From NCBI RefSeq assembly GCF_002288925.2, contig NW_022098001.1:18194243-18258242 (forward strand): a DNA stretch of 64,000 nt. The letters run 5' to 3'. Below, one piece after another: positions 25,176 to 37,700 of the stretch. Made by a program: the position numbers and the translations under genes. Source of the stretch: Delphinapterus leucas. Its lineage: Eukaryota > Chordata > Mammalia > Artiodactyla > Monodontidae. Under the pieces are notes generated by a model that saw nothing but the letters and a program-made list of their open reading frames with translations, did no database searches and was not told the origin of the DNA. Every line of letters starts with the position of its first letter. Within the stretch, counting starts at the first letter, position 1.

Positions 25176-25548
25176 CAAGCATACCTCGTTTTATTGTGTT
25201 TCACTTTATTGCACTTCACAGGTATTGCATTTTTCACAGATTGAAGGTTAATGGCAACCCTGTGTTGAACAAATCTATCAGCACCATTTTTTCTAATAGC
25301 ATTTGCTCACTTCATATCTCGGTGTCACATTTTGGTAATTCTTGCAATACTTCAAACTTTTTCATTATTATTATATTTGTCATGGTGATCAGTGATCTTT
25401 GATGTTACTGTAAGACTCACTGAAAGTTCAGGTGTTGGTTAGCATTTTTTAGCAATAAAGTATTTTTTAATTAAGGCATGTACTTTTTTTTAGACATAAT
25501 GCTATTGCTCACTTAATAGACTATAGTCTGGTGTAAACATAACTTTTG

Positions 25549-26731
25549 TTTCTTTTTTTATTGAGGTATAGTTGATGTACAATATTATACAAATTTCAGG
25601 TGTACAACTTAGTGATTCACAAGTTTGAAAGGTTACATTCTACTTACAGTTACTATAAAATATTGTCTATATTTCTTGTATTGTATTTTTTATCCTTGTA
25701 ACTTATTTATCTTATACGTACATACCAGTTTGTACCTCTTAATCCTCTACCCCTATTTTGCCCCTCCCCCATTCCCTCTCCCCACGGGTAACCACTAGTT
25801 TGTTCTCTATAACTGTCACTCTGTTTTTGTTTTGTTATATTCACTCACTTGCTTTATTTTTTAGATTCCACATATAAGTGATATACATTATTTGTCTTTC
25901 TCTGCCTGATTTATTTCACTAAGTTTAATACCCTTCATGTCCATCCATGTTGTTGCAAAGGGCAAACTTTTATTCTTTTTTATGGGTGATTAGTATTCCA
26001 CTGTATGTATATACTACATCTTCCTTATCCATTCATCTGTTGATGGACACTTAGGATGCTTCCATATCTTGGCAATTGTAAATAATGTTGCTATGGACAT
26101 TGTGGTACATGTATCTTTTCAAATTAGTGTTTCTGTGTTTTTGTTTTTTTTTTTATAAATACCCAAGTGTGGAATTGCTGGGTCATGTGATAGTTTAATT
26201 TTTTAGTTTTTTGAGAAACCTCCATACTGTTTTCCATAATGGACACACCAAGTTACATTCCCAAAAACAGTGTATGAGAATTCCCTTTACTCCACATCCT
26301 TGCCAAAATGTATTTGTGGTCTTTTTGATGATAGCCATTCTGACAGGTGTGAGGTCACCTGTGGTTTTAATTTTCATTTCTCCGATGATTAGTCATTTTG
26401 AGTATCCTTTCATGTGCCTGTTGGCCGTCTGTATGTCTTCTTTGGAAAAATGTCTATTCAGGTCTTCTGCCCATTTTTTAATCAAGTTGTTTGTTTTTGA
26501 TGTTGAGTTGTACAAGCTGTTTATATATTTTGGTTAACTCCTTATTAGTCATATCAATTGCAAATATTTTCTCCCATTCAACAGTTGTCTTTCTGTTTTG
26601 TCAATGGTTTCCTTTGCTGTGCAGAAGCTTATACGATTAGGTCCCATGTGTTTATTTTTGCTTTTATTTCCTTTGCTTTAGGAGACAGATACAAAAAAAT
26701 ATTGCTATAATTTATATCAGAGAACCAAAAA
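25549..26731 (-). mobile_element. Older L1 3' half, minus strand, inside Tigger
   Basis: The T-rich plus strand starts with TTTTTTTATTGAGGTATAGT, the reverse of an L1 3' end, and continues into reverse ORF2. The C-terminal ORF2 is readable at 26195-26377 on the minus strand (VRMAIIKK, then the cysteine segment as WQGCGVKG). It is 5'-truncated. At the 5' edge it ends in a near-perfect palindrome. Confidence 0.85.
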
Positions 26732-26756
26732 TTTTTGGTTCTCTGACATAAATTGT
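26707..26756. repeat. 50 bp near-perfect palindrome at an L1/Tigger junction
   Basis: Two 25 bp arms meet without a spacer at AAAAA|TTTTT (26731/26732). They differ at two positions only. The left arm is the 5' edge of the reverse L1. The right arm is the same piece of L1 in the opposite orientation. Confidence 0.95.
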
Positions 26757-26788
26757 CTAGAACCAAAAATATCTCCAAGGTATGCCTA

Positions 26789-28456
26789 TATGTATACCAG
26801 TTGAAGAAAAATTAAACTAAGTTAAATATGAAAATGAATTTCAGATTCACAGCAAAATTAAATCCATTCTTTTCATTGTCCCAGTCTTCTATATCTGCCA
26901 TCTAATCTATTTGGAATAAGCAGATGTTTCTGAAAACTCAAATTTAGAATACCATCCTTAAGGGTGTTGGAGAAGAAAAGAGATAAACGACAGAGTAAAG
27001 GAGGGTCACAGGGCTAAAAGGCAATAACTGCACTTAAGTGTTTAAAGAACAGCATTTGTGTAGCAGCAAGGAAATTAAAGAGATATGTTGTAGAAATTCT
27101 GGTTTTCTGGAAGACTCTATGGGCAAGTTATAGGCATAGTTGAAATAAAACACATTGAACTAAGCTAAGAGTTTAGGCCTTTCCACTGACACACTGTATG
27201 ATTTTGAACAAGTTACTTTACCTTTTCAGGCTTCAGAAACATATTTGTTTGAAAAGCAAGATGTCAGGTTATATGCCCCTCTCCCATGTTTTCTGAGGGG
27301 AAAGCTGCCTACTGTTTTTCCACACTGTCTCTTCAGTGATCAACTTATTTATTCCTTTTTCTCTTCACATTTCCTCTTCTTTCCTTCTGGGGCTCACTCT
27401 GCTTTACAGTGCTTTACAGTCCCCTTAATGAAAGGGTCAATCTGATGAGTCTTAACTAGGCTAAAATAAATTATTCTTTGTTTCAGGGTTGCTTCTTCAT
27501 CAGGCTCTCAAAAGCATACTAAAAAAGCAAAATTTAAATACAATCAGTCAGGAAAGCATCTTGCAAATCCAGGGTATTCTCCACCAACTTGGGAATATTC
27601 CCAATATACTTCAGCTCTCCCAATGAGCACTGAGCAGCATTCTTGGCTAGAGTTTTCACACCTTAATTTGTCAGTAATCACCAGGTTTAGAAATGCATAG
27701 CCCTTCTTGGAATCACAGGACCAAAAATAATTTCAAGAGATCACCTCGTTCAATCATCTGTATTGTCTAAACGTTTTTCTCCCTAGACAAATCAACATTT
27801 TGTATACATTGAAGCTACACAGAGTTGTATCATAAGCCTGCTAGGCATAGGCAGTGCCTGATATTTTATATAATACTTAGAGTCTTGTGAGTGTTAATTC
27901 AACAAACACTAGCACCACGAAATAAACAAATTTAGCATGCCTGGCGACATCTTCACTACTTTCCCCCCTCCTTTTCACCTACTCAAGCATTCTGGCACTA
28001 TGGTTTCCCCATGCCAAACCACTGTGATTTCTTTAGATGCTCCTGAAATTCAGCAAGACATGCTCAACTACAACTGATTATGGGACATACACCCTGGAAA
28101 ATATATCGGTACTAAGCAAATAGGTCCCTTAGCATTGTAAGAAAAATAGTACAGTGGAAAAATATTTTTCTAACAAATAATTCCTTTCATGAAATGAGAA
28201 GTTTGGAATTAGTGGTAAGATAACTGGTATCTGTTACATGAAAGATTCTCTCACTTTCTCTAAATACCTCTCTAAAAATATAATGTATCAGAATTCTAGT
28301 TCATAACACAGATCTTCATATGAACAAAAATACAAATAACATATTATGAACAGATTCACTTGGTTAGATAACCTCTGAAAGTGCTTAAATTGAAAGAATT
28401 TAATTCCATGAATATTTCTATCAGGTAGGTACTCACATATACTTTTAAAATACATC
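26789..28456. other. Unique intergenic DNA
   Basis: No gene is recognised. A MIR-like fragment lies at about 27165-27245 (TTTGAACAAGTTACTTTACC). A short CTTTACAGTG duplication occurs at 27400-27420. The rest is plain AT-rich sequence. Confidence 0.5.
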
Positions 28457-31226
28457 CAGGACAGTTAAGATGGTGGAGGAGTAGGAGGATGTGGAATTCA
28501 TCTCTTTCCATGGATGCATCAGGAATACACCTATAGATGCAACAATACTCACAGAACACTGGCTGAACACTAGCAGAAGACCTTGGACATGGGAAAGGAC
28601 TATAAATATCCCTGCATAACTGAGCAGGACAAGAAAAAGAAAGGAGAAGGAGGAGGAGAGGAATCGAGATGGGACCTGCACCCTGGCACAGGGGAACTGA
28701 AGCAGAGGAGAGATTCCCGAATTTGAGGAAGCTCTTTCTGATAGGGAAATCGATTGGGAGAGAAGGGAAGCATTTGAGGCTGCTGGAAGAGGGTGAAGCA
28801 GCAAATCTGTGGCAAACGTGACAGAGTGAGAACTACACAGATGGTCTGTACCACAGCCCTATGTACCCTGGACTGGGATGTGTGTTCACAGGTGTGCAAG
28901 GGGTCTGGGAGCTGGAGAGTTGGGATTGGAGAACAGGCCCACAGTGAGAACTGCTGTTGGCTGTGGGGAGACAGACTGAGGGGATGGGAGGGAGGAAATC
29001 CATAGCAAGGAATGCCTATGGAGGAAGACTGGACTGCCATGGAAGCAGGCGCTACTGCTGAGTCCCACGCAGGGAGAGGAACCACTGTTGTAGCCTCTCT
29101 CTCCCCACATGCCAGAGACTGCATGGACAATAAAAGCAGCCCTCTCAGGGCTGGCCCTCACACGCTGGCTTCAGGGCAATAAAAACAGCCCCCTCAGGGC
29201 TGGTCCTCATGCACTTATGCAAGGGGCTAGAAAAGACCCTCACTAGGGCCATATCTCTTGTGCCTGTGGCCACCAGCTTCCCTGAGCATTTGTTTCATCC
29301 CAGGGCTTCTGTGATCCAAGCAGTCATACCACCTCTGCACCCTGTTCTCACTGGGGCAGACCCAAGATCTCCAAGGCAGCCTCAGGACCAGACTCCTCTG
29401 GGTGGACCACACGCTGAGGTGGGGATAAAACCAAAGCTGAACCCCAGGGATGGGGCGACTAAAGAAGAGGATCAAAAATCTTTCCATGAGCTTCACAAGC
29501 TGCAGATTAAATCCCCACAATCAACTAGGTAGACCCTGTGTCTATGTAATATCTGAGTAGACAGTGAGTGTTCCCACAAATGAAAACAGTCTAGCTCTGG
29601 CAGCTGAGGACTTTGGAGGCAAGTACACGCAGGAATTGGGCCAGATCAGAGTCTGAATGGTCCCCACAGGGCCCACAGCAGGTCCAGTGACCAGCCCGGA
29701 GGCAGAGGAGGGCCTCTTGGGGAGGCAGAAGTGGGCTGTGGCTCACAGTGTATGCAAGGACACTTACAGCTGAGACTCAGGGAAACATAATTATTACTAT
29801 TCTTTTTAATATGTGTTGACTCATTCTGCTGTTGGTTATGGCTTTTTTTGTTTGTCGTTTTACTTTTTTTATTTAGTCTTTTAGGATCTTTGTGTTTTGT
29901 AACATCGTTTTTATTTTTTTTTAATATATATTTCTATTTTTACTTTGCTTTTCTGTTCTGTGTTCTTTTCCCTTATTTTTTTCTTCTTCTTTTTCTTTAA
30001 CTTATTTTTTTATACTTCCATTTCTACTTTGCTTTTGTGTTGTTCTGTGTTTCTTCCCTTTTTTAAAATTTTAATCATTTTTATCAGTTTCTTCTGTTTC
30101 TGTGCTTTATTCTTCAGTGGGCACACTGCTTTGGTTTTGTTTTTAGGTTTTGTGTTTTTGATATTTTTGATTTTAATTGTTTGATTTCATTCTTGGGTTC
30201 TTCTGTTTGTCTGGTTGTTCTCTTGCTTTTTGTTTTATTTGGTCCTGTTTTTGTTTCTTTTGTATGTGTGTGTGTTTCCTTGTTTCTGTTTTTGTTTACT
30301 TGATTTTGTTTTTACCATTTGTCTGGGGATTGGTTTGTCATTGTTTTTTCTTTAATATTATACTTTTTAAATTTCTATTTCTACATTGCTTTTCTGTTGT
30401 TCGGTCTTCTTTCGCCTTTTTCTTTTTCTTTCTTTTCTTTTATCATTTTTCTCAGTTTGTTTTGTTTCTTTGCTTCATTCTTTAGTTGGCACTCTGCTTT
30501 GGTTTTGTTTTGTGGTTTTGTGTTTTCATTACTTTTCTTTTTAATTGTTTGATTTCATTCTTGGGTTCTTTTGTTTGTCTGTTGTTCTCTTGCTTTTTGT
30601 TTTATTTGATTCTCTTTTGTTTCTTTTGTGTGTGTGCGTGTTTCCTTGTTTCTGTTTTTGTTTGTTTGATTTTACTTTTTACTATTTTTCTGGGGTTCTG
30701 TTAGTCTTTAAAAAAAATTTTTTTAATCCCCTTTATTGCCAGGCCAAGCGAAATGTGAGGTCTTGGTTCCCCAACCAGAAGTCAGGCCCGAGGCTCTGGG
30801 GTGGGAGAACAGAGTCCAGGACATTGGACCACTAGAGAATTCCCAGCTCCAGGGAAAGAGCTCACATGGAGGACACTATCTGACCCCAAGACCCAGCTCC
30901 ACTGAACTGCCTGCAGCTCCCAGTGCTGGGTGCCTCACACCAAACAGCAAACAGGACAGGAACACAAACCCACCCATCAGCACACAGACGACCTAAAGTC
31001 ATACTAAGCTCACAGACATCCCAAAACACAACCTGACAGGGACCTGCTTATCAGAGGTAAAAGACTCAGTTCTACCCACCAGAATGCAGGCACCAGTCCC
31101 TCCCATCGGGTAGCTTACACAAGCCACTGGACCAACCTCACCACCAGGGGCAGAGAACAGAAGCAAGAGGAACTACAACCCTGCAGCCTAGGGAAAGAAG
31201 ACCTCAAATACTATAAATTAGACAAA
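28457..31226 (+). promoter_or_regulatory. L1 5' UTR (internal promoter region)
   Basis: The region upstream of ORF1 in a full-length L1 acts as its internal RNA polymerase II promoter in known L1s. Here it is unusually long, about 2.8 kb. The GC-richer proximal part (28640-29760) holds TGCTGTTGGCTGTGGGGAGA-like and CAGGGCTGG repeats: a 30-40 bp unit around CCCTCAGGGCTGG occurs twice at about 29140 and 29190. The distal part (29800-30715) is extremely T-rich and contains a duplicated unit. Activity is not shown by the sequence. Confidence 0.65.
30005..30715. repeat. T-rich tandem duplication within the L1 5' UTR
   Basis: Two head-to-tail imperfect copies of a unit of about 365 bp. Landmarks repeat at a fixed offset of 368 bp: GGCACACTGCTTTGGTTTTG at 30120 and GGCACTCTGCTTTGGTTTTG at 30488, then TTGATTTCATTCTTGGGTTC and TTTCCTTGTTTCTGTTTTTG in both. 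A third partial start (TTTCTATTTTTACTTTGC) lies at about 29931. Confidence 0.88.
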
Positions 31227-32106
31227 ATGAGAAGAGAGAGAAATATCTTGCAGGCAAAGCAGCAAGATAAAAACCCACAACACCAAATAAATGAAGAGGA
31301 AATAGGCAAACTACCTGAAAAAGAATTCAGAGTAATGATAGTAAACATGATCTAATCTCAAAAATAGAATAGAGAAAATACAAGAAACATTTAACAAGGA
31401 TGTAAAGAAACTAAAGAGCAAACAAACAGTAATGAACAACACAATAACTGAAATTAAAAATACTCTAGAAGGAATCAATAGCAGAATAACTGAGGAAAAA
31501 GACCGGATAAGTGAACTGGAAGACAGTATGGTGGAAATAACTGCCGCAGAGCGGAATAAAGAACAAAGAATGAAAAGAATGCAGCACAGGCTCAGAAACC
31601 TCTGGGACATTAAGCACACCAACATTCAAGTTATAGGTGTCCCAGAAGAAGAAGATAAAAAGAAAGGGTCTGAGAAAATATTTGAAGAGATTATAGTCAA
31701 AAACTTCCCCAACATGGGAAAGGAAATAGTCAGTCAAGTCCAGAAAGTGCAGAGTCCCATAAAGGATAAACCCAAGGAGAAACATGCAGAAACACCCATT
31801 AATCAAACTAACAAATATTAAACACAGAAAAAATATTAAAAGCAGTAAGGGAAAAGCAACAAATAATATATAAGGGAATCCCTCTAAGGTTAACAGCTGA
31901 TCTTTCAGCAGAAACTCTGTAGGCCAGAAGAGGGTGGCAGGATATATTTAAAGTGATGAAAGGGAAAAACCTATAACCAAGATTACCCAGCAAGAATCTC
32001 ATTCATATTTGATGAAAAAATCAAAAGCTTTATAGACAAGCAAAAGTTAAGAGAATTCAACACCACCAAACCAGCATTACAACAAATGCTAAAGGAACTT
32101 CTCTAG
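31227..32106 (+). pseudogene. L1 ORF1 remnant
   Basis: RNA-binding ORF1 protein of L1. The ATG at 31227 opens MRRERNILQAKQQDKN and then GKLPEKEFRVMIVNMI before a stop at 31353, codon 43. The coiled-coil part resumes at 31432 (MNNTITEIKNTLEGINSRI) and runs 130 codons with high Lys/Glu and heptad-like spacing to VQKVQS. After a frameshift at about 31810 the C-terminal part is readable (LSAETL-type segment at about 31905) to the stop TAG at 32104-32106. The total is 293 codons in length, the same as the ORF1 at 2502, so both have the same layout. Non-functional because of the early stop and frameshifts. Confidence 0.85.
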
Positions 32107-32164
32107 GAAGGAAACACAAGAGAAGGAAAACGCCTACAAAAACAAACACCCAAAAATTAAGAAA

Positions 32165-35100
32165 ATGATAATACAAAAATACATATCAATAATGACCTTA
32201 AATGTAAAAGGATTAAATGCTCCAAACAAAAGACACAGACTGGCTGAATGGACAAAAAAAGACCCATATACATGCTGTCTACAAGAGACCCACATTGGAC
32301 CTAGGGACATATACAGCCTGAAAGTGAGGGGATGGAAAAAGATATTCCAGGCAAATAGAAATCAAAAGAAAGCTGGAGTAGCAATTCTCATATCAGACAA
32401 AATACACTTTAAAATAAAGACTATTACAAGAGACAAGGAAGGACACTACCTAATAATCAAGGGATCAATCCAAGAAGAAGACATAGCAATTGTAAATATT
32501 TATGAACCCAACATAGGAGAACCTCAATACATAAGGCAAATGATGACAGCCATAAAAAGGGAAATTGACTCTAACACAATAATAGTAGGGGACTTTAACA
32601 CCCCTCTTACCCCAATGGACAGATAATCCAAAATGAAAATAAATAAGTAAACACAAGCTTTAAATGACACATTAGACCATATCGACTTAACAGATATTTA
32701 TAGGACATACATCCAAAAACAATAGAATATACATTCTTCTCAAGTGCACATGAACATTCTCCAGGATAGACTACATCTTGGATCACAAATCAACCCTCAT
32801 TAAATTTTTAAAAATTGAAATCATATCAAGCATCTTTTCTGACCACAATGCTATGAGACTAGATATCAATTACAAGAAAAAAGAAACTGTAAAAAATACA
32901 AACACACAAAGGCCAAACAATACTATATTGTTATAAAAGAAATAAAAAAATACCAAGAAACAAATGATAATGAAAATGTAATGACACAAAACCTATGGGA
33001 TGCAGCAAAAGCTAAGAGGGAAGTTTATAACAATACAATACTACCTCAAGAAACAAGAAAAATCTCAAATAAACCATCTAAACTTACACCTAAAGCAATT
33101 AGAGAAAAAAGAACAAAAAAACCTTGAAGTTAGCAGAAGGAAAGAAATCATAAATATCAGATCAGAAATGAATGAAAAAGAAATGGATCAGATCATAAAT
33201 AAATGAAGGAAACAATAGCAAAGATCAATAAAACTAAAAGCTGGTTCTTTGAGAAGATAAACAAAATTGATAAACCATTAGCCAGACTCAGCAGGAAAAA
33301 AGGGAAAAGACTCAAATCAACAGAATTAGAAATGAAAAAGGAGAAGTAACAACTGACACCACAGAAATACAAAGGATCATGAGAGACTACTACAAGGAAC
33401 TATATGCCAATAAAATGGACAACCTGGAAGAAATGGACAAATTCTTAGAAAAGTACAACCTTCCAAGACTGAACCAGGAAGAATTAGAAAATATGAACAG
33501 GGCAAACACAAGCACTGAAATTGAAACTGTGATTTAAAATCTTCCAACAAAGAGAAGCCCAGGACGAGATGGCTTCACATGTGAATTACATCAAACATTT
33601 AAAGAAGAGCTAACACCTATCCTTCTCAATATCTTCCAAAACATAGCAGAGGGAGGAACACTCCAAATGCATTCTGAGGCCACCATCACCCCGATAACAA
33701 AACCAGATACAGATGCCACAAAAAAAAGAAAACTACAGACCAATATCACTGATGAACATAGATGCAAAAATCCTCAACAAAATACTAGCAAACAGAATCC
33801 AGCAGCACATTGAAATTATCATACACCATGATCAAGTGAGGATTATTCCAGGAATGCATGGATTCTTCAATATATGCAAATCAATCAATGTGATACACCA
33901 AATTAACAAATTGAAGGATAAAAACCATATGATAATTTCAATAGATGCAGAAAAAGCTTTCAACAAAATTCAACACAAATTTATGATAAAAACTCTCCAG
34001 AAAGTGGGCAAAGAGGGAATGTACTTCAACATAATAAAGGCCATATATGAAAAACCCACAGCAAACATCATTCTCAATGGTGAAAAACTAAAAGCATTTC
34101 CTCTAAGATCAGGAACAAGTCAAGGGTGCCTACTCTTGCCACTTTTATTGAACAGAGTTTTGGAAGTCCTGGCCACAGCAATCAGAGAAGAAAAAGAAAT
34201 AAAAGGAATCCAAACTGGAAAAGAAGTAAAGCTGTATTGTTTGCAGATGACATGACACTATACATAGAAAATCCAAAAGATGCCACCAGAAAACTACTAG
34301 AGCTAATCAATGAATTTGGTAAGGTAGCAGGATACAAAATTACTGCACAGAAATCTCATGCATTCCTATACACTAACAATGAAAAATCAGAAAGAGATTA
34401 AGGAAACACTCCCATTTACCATTGCAACAAAAAGAATGAAATACCTAGGAATAAAGCTACATAAGGAGGAAAAGAACTGTATGCAGAAAACTGTAAGACA
34501 CTGATGAAAGAAATCAAAGGCAATACAAACAGATGGAGAGATATACCATATTCTTGGATTGGAAGAATCAATATTGTGAAAATGACTATACTACCCAAAG
34601 CAATCTACAGATTCAATGTAAGCCCTATAAAATTACCAATGGCATTTTTCACAGAACTAGAACAAAAATTTACAATTTGTATGGAAACACAAAAGACCCC
34701 AAATAGCCAACGCAATCCTGAGAAACAAAAACAGAGCTGGAGGAATCAGGCCCCCTGACTTCAGACTATACTACAAAGTTACAGTAATCAAGACAGTATG
34801 GTGCTGGCACAAAAACAGAAATATAGATCAATGGAAAAGGATGGAACTCCCAGAGATGAACCCACACACATATGGTCACCTTATCTTTGATAAAGGAGAC
34901 AAGAATATACAATGGAGAAAAGATAGCCTCTTTAATAAGTGGTGCTGGGAAAACTGGACAGCTATATGTAAAAGAATGAAATTAGAACACTTCCTAACAC
35001 CATACACAAAAATAAACTCAAAATGGATTAAAGACCTAAATGTAAGGCCAGACCTTCCTAAAACTTTTAGAGGAAAACATAGGCAGAACACTCTATGACA

Positions 35101-35954
35101 TAAATCACAGCAAGATCCTTTCTGACCCACTTCCTAGAGTAATGGAAATTTAAAAAAATGTAAACAAATGGGACTTTATGAAACTTAAAATCTTTTGTGC
35201 AGCTTAGGAAACCATAAACAAGATGAAAAGACAACCCTCAGAATGAGAGAAAATATTTGCAAAGGAATCAATGGAGAAAAGATTAATGTTCAAATATACA
35301 AACAGCTCATGCGGCTCAATATCAAAAAAAACAAATAACCCAATCCAAAAATTGGCAGAAGACCTAAATAGACATTTCTCTAAAGAAGATACAGATTGCC
35401 AGCAAACACATGAAAAGATGCTTGGCATCACTAATCATTAGAGAAACACAAATGAAAACCACAATGAGGTATCACCTCACACCGGTCAGAATGGCCATCA
35501 TCAAAAAATGATGAGGGTGTGGAGAAAATCGAACCCTCTTGCACTGTTGGTGGGAATGTAAATTGATACAGCCACTACGGAGAACAGTATGGATATTCCT
35601 TAAAAAACTAAAATTAGAACTACCATATGACCCAGCAATCCCACTACTGAGCATATACCCTGAGATACCATAATTCAAAAAATATACATGTACCACAATG
35701 TTCATTGTAGCACTATTTACAATAGCCAGGACACGGAAGCACCTAAATGTCCATCGACAGATGAATGGATAAAGAAGATGTGGCACATTTATACAATAGA
35801 ATATTACTCAGCCATAAAAAGGAATGAAATTGAGTTATTTGTAGTGAGGTGGATGGGTCTAGAGACTGGCATACAGAGTGAAGTGTCAGAAAGAGAAAAA
35901 CAAATACCGTATGCTAACACACATATATGTAATCTAAAAAAATGGTACTGTTGA
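32165..35954 (+). pseudogene. L1 ORF2 remnant (endonuclease-reverse transcriptase)
   Basis: Starts 58 bp after ORF1 with an ATG and the endonuclease N-terminus SIMTLNVKGLNAPNKRH, where the metal-binding Asn is in LNVKGLN. CLQETH and GDFNTPL (catalytic Glu and Asp) follow, and the frame stops at 32624. SDHN is still readable at about 32840 in another frame. The RT part is well kept at 33713-34255: [30 protein letters not shown], then RSGTSQG and, after a frameshift, FADDMTLY at about 34240. The C-terminal cysteine region is at about 35515-35590 and ORF2 ends at 35954. The length of 3,790 bp (about 1,263 codons) is close to the usual 1,275 or so. No SINE is present at the site that is filled in the two other copies (33533-33550). 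Confidence 0.88.
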
Positions 35955-35986
35955 ACCTAGTGGAAAGGCATGAATAAAGACACAGA

Positions 35987-36716
35987 ATCTAAAATCCTGC
36001 TTTCTGAAGCAGCTTTACTCTTTTAGCTTTTGTAGCTCACTGATCCACCACCAATCCCCATGTTTACTTATAGTGTTGCCATCTTCACTCACTCCAATGC
36101 TGTACCTAGAAGCAGGGCACATGTCCTGGACTCCCTTCCACCATAGGGGACTTCTCTGGACCCTCAGGACACCCACTGAGTGGGATGAGAATTATTTAAA
36201 AGTCTCCTTGTTAATCCTGGTGTGTCAGGTCTGGTCTAGGTCTCAAGGGCCCTCTTGAACTCCAATAGCTTCAATAGCCTTCATGAGATATGGAGCCCTG
36301 TGGCCTACAGAAGGCTCCCAAAGTTCCAGCAGCAAGTGTGCAGAAAATCTGTACAGGGACTTTCTCTGTGCCAAGAAGCAAAACAATTCTTTAGCAAGTG
36401 CAGGAGACTTCCAGCCATTTTTTATCTCACAGCTGCAGTCTAGAAAATAACCTACACAACAAGGATCATGCAAAGAGCTATTTTATGAAAAAATGCCAAT
36501 GAGGGTTCCAAGTGTTTATTTTAGAGATTTTAGAAGCCTTATTCAGCAAAAAAAAAAGTAAATCTACCTTCATTTAAAACTTTCTCAGTAATCTCCATTA
36601 ACAAATGTGATAGTATAAAAGAAAACAATGTTTTTCAACATAAATTTCAAAAAAAGCAAATATCCTTAATGGCTTATTGCTTTGATTATAGAAAAACAAT
36701 TATCAGTACTTTAGCT
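35987..36716. other. Unassigned sequence between L1 and SINE
   Basis: Relatively GC-richer than its surroundings between 36030 and 36450, with frames of 61 (+), 62 (+) and 76 (-) codons but no recognised domain. It resembles neither L1 nor the SINEs. It may be an old retroelement interior or a decayed retrocopy; I cannot name it. Confidence 0.5.
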
Positions 36717-37048
36717 AGATCTATTGATATTTTTAAAAATTAATTAATTTATTTAATTTTGGCTGCGTTAGGTCTTCATTGCTGCGTGGGCTTTCTCAGG
36801 TTGTGGTGAGCGGGCTCCACTCTTCATTTTGGTGCACATGCTTCTCATTGCAGTGGCGTCTCTTGCTGTGGAGCATGGGCTCTATGCTCCCCAGCTCTAG
36901 ATTGCAGGCTCAGTAGTTGTGGCGCAGAGGCTTAGTTGCACCATGGCATGTGGGATCTTCCTGGACCAGGGATCAAATCCATGTGCCCTGCACTGGCAGG
37001 TGGGTTCTTAACCACTGTGCCACCAGGGAAGTCCCAAGATCTACTGAT
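36717..37048 (-). mobile_element. CHR-type SINE (long form), minus strand
   Basis: A reverse SINE of about 308 bp with an A/T-rich tail on the left and the head TGTGCCACCAGGGAAGTCCC on the right. The duplication AGATCTATTGAT/AGATCTACTGAT (36717-36728 and 37037-37048) has one mismatch. The long body includes the repeated CAGTAGTTGTGGC-type module. Confidence 0.93.
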
Positions 37049-37289
37049 TCTTTACCCACTGGATTCAACTAACATCATTCTGAAAACTTGTTAGAGCTCT
37101 TGGGTAATTACATAGAGAAAATTTATCTTGGATTATGTAAACAAAGGAAACACAGAAATGTTAACAATCAGAAATTACTCTTGAATTATTACTAATCCTA
37201 AATTTTTTTTTCTCTTTGAAACTACTTCCCCACAACACAGATGATAACAATGTATAACAGTAAAAGAGACTTGAGTTTCTCTTTTTTAC

Positions 37290-37700
<411 letters not shown>

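Larger units (their letters stand above)
25176..26788 (+). mobile_element. Tigger-type DNA transposon, internally deleted and split by L1
   Basis: The left end at 25176 reads CAAGCATACCTCGTTTTATT after a TA, and the right end at about 26776-26788 reads CAAGGTATGCCTA before a TA. These are the terminal inverted repeats of a pogo/Tigger element. Between them the left part keeps known Tigger phrases (TTCACATTTTGGTAATTC-like at about 25326, and GTTGGTTAGCATTTTTTAGC at about 25434). The transposase gene is missing, so it is a non-autonomous remnant. A reverse L1 (25549-26731) interrupts it, and about 75 bp of Tigger sequence seem to be lost at that junction. Confidence 0.8.
28457..35986 (+). mobile_element. 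Near full-length L1 with 5' UTR, ORF1 and ORF2 but no normal 3' end
   Basis: The most complete L1 in the window. The 5' UTR (28457 to about 31226) starts AGGACAGTTAAGATGGTGGA, has a GC- and CpG-richer promoter-like part (about 28640-29760), then a T-rich part with a duplicated block. ORF1 is 31227-32106, followed by a 58 bp gap and ORF2 at 32165-35954. Shortly after ORF2 the match to other L1 3' UTRs stops at about 35986, just after an AATAAAG at 35973, with no A tail and no 400-500 bp 3' UTR. No convincing target-site duplication was found. Both ORFs carry stops and frameshifts, so the copy is inactive. Confidence 0.9.

Noticed and set aside
29945..30835. Long Phe-rich frames
   Set aside because: They come from the T-rich part of the L1 5' UTR (poly-Phe/Leu), not a membrane protein.
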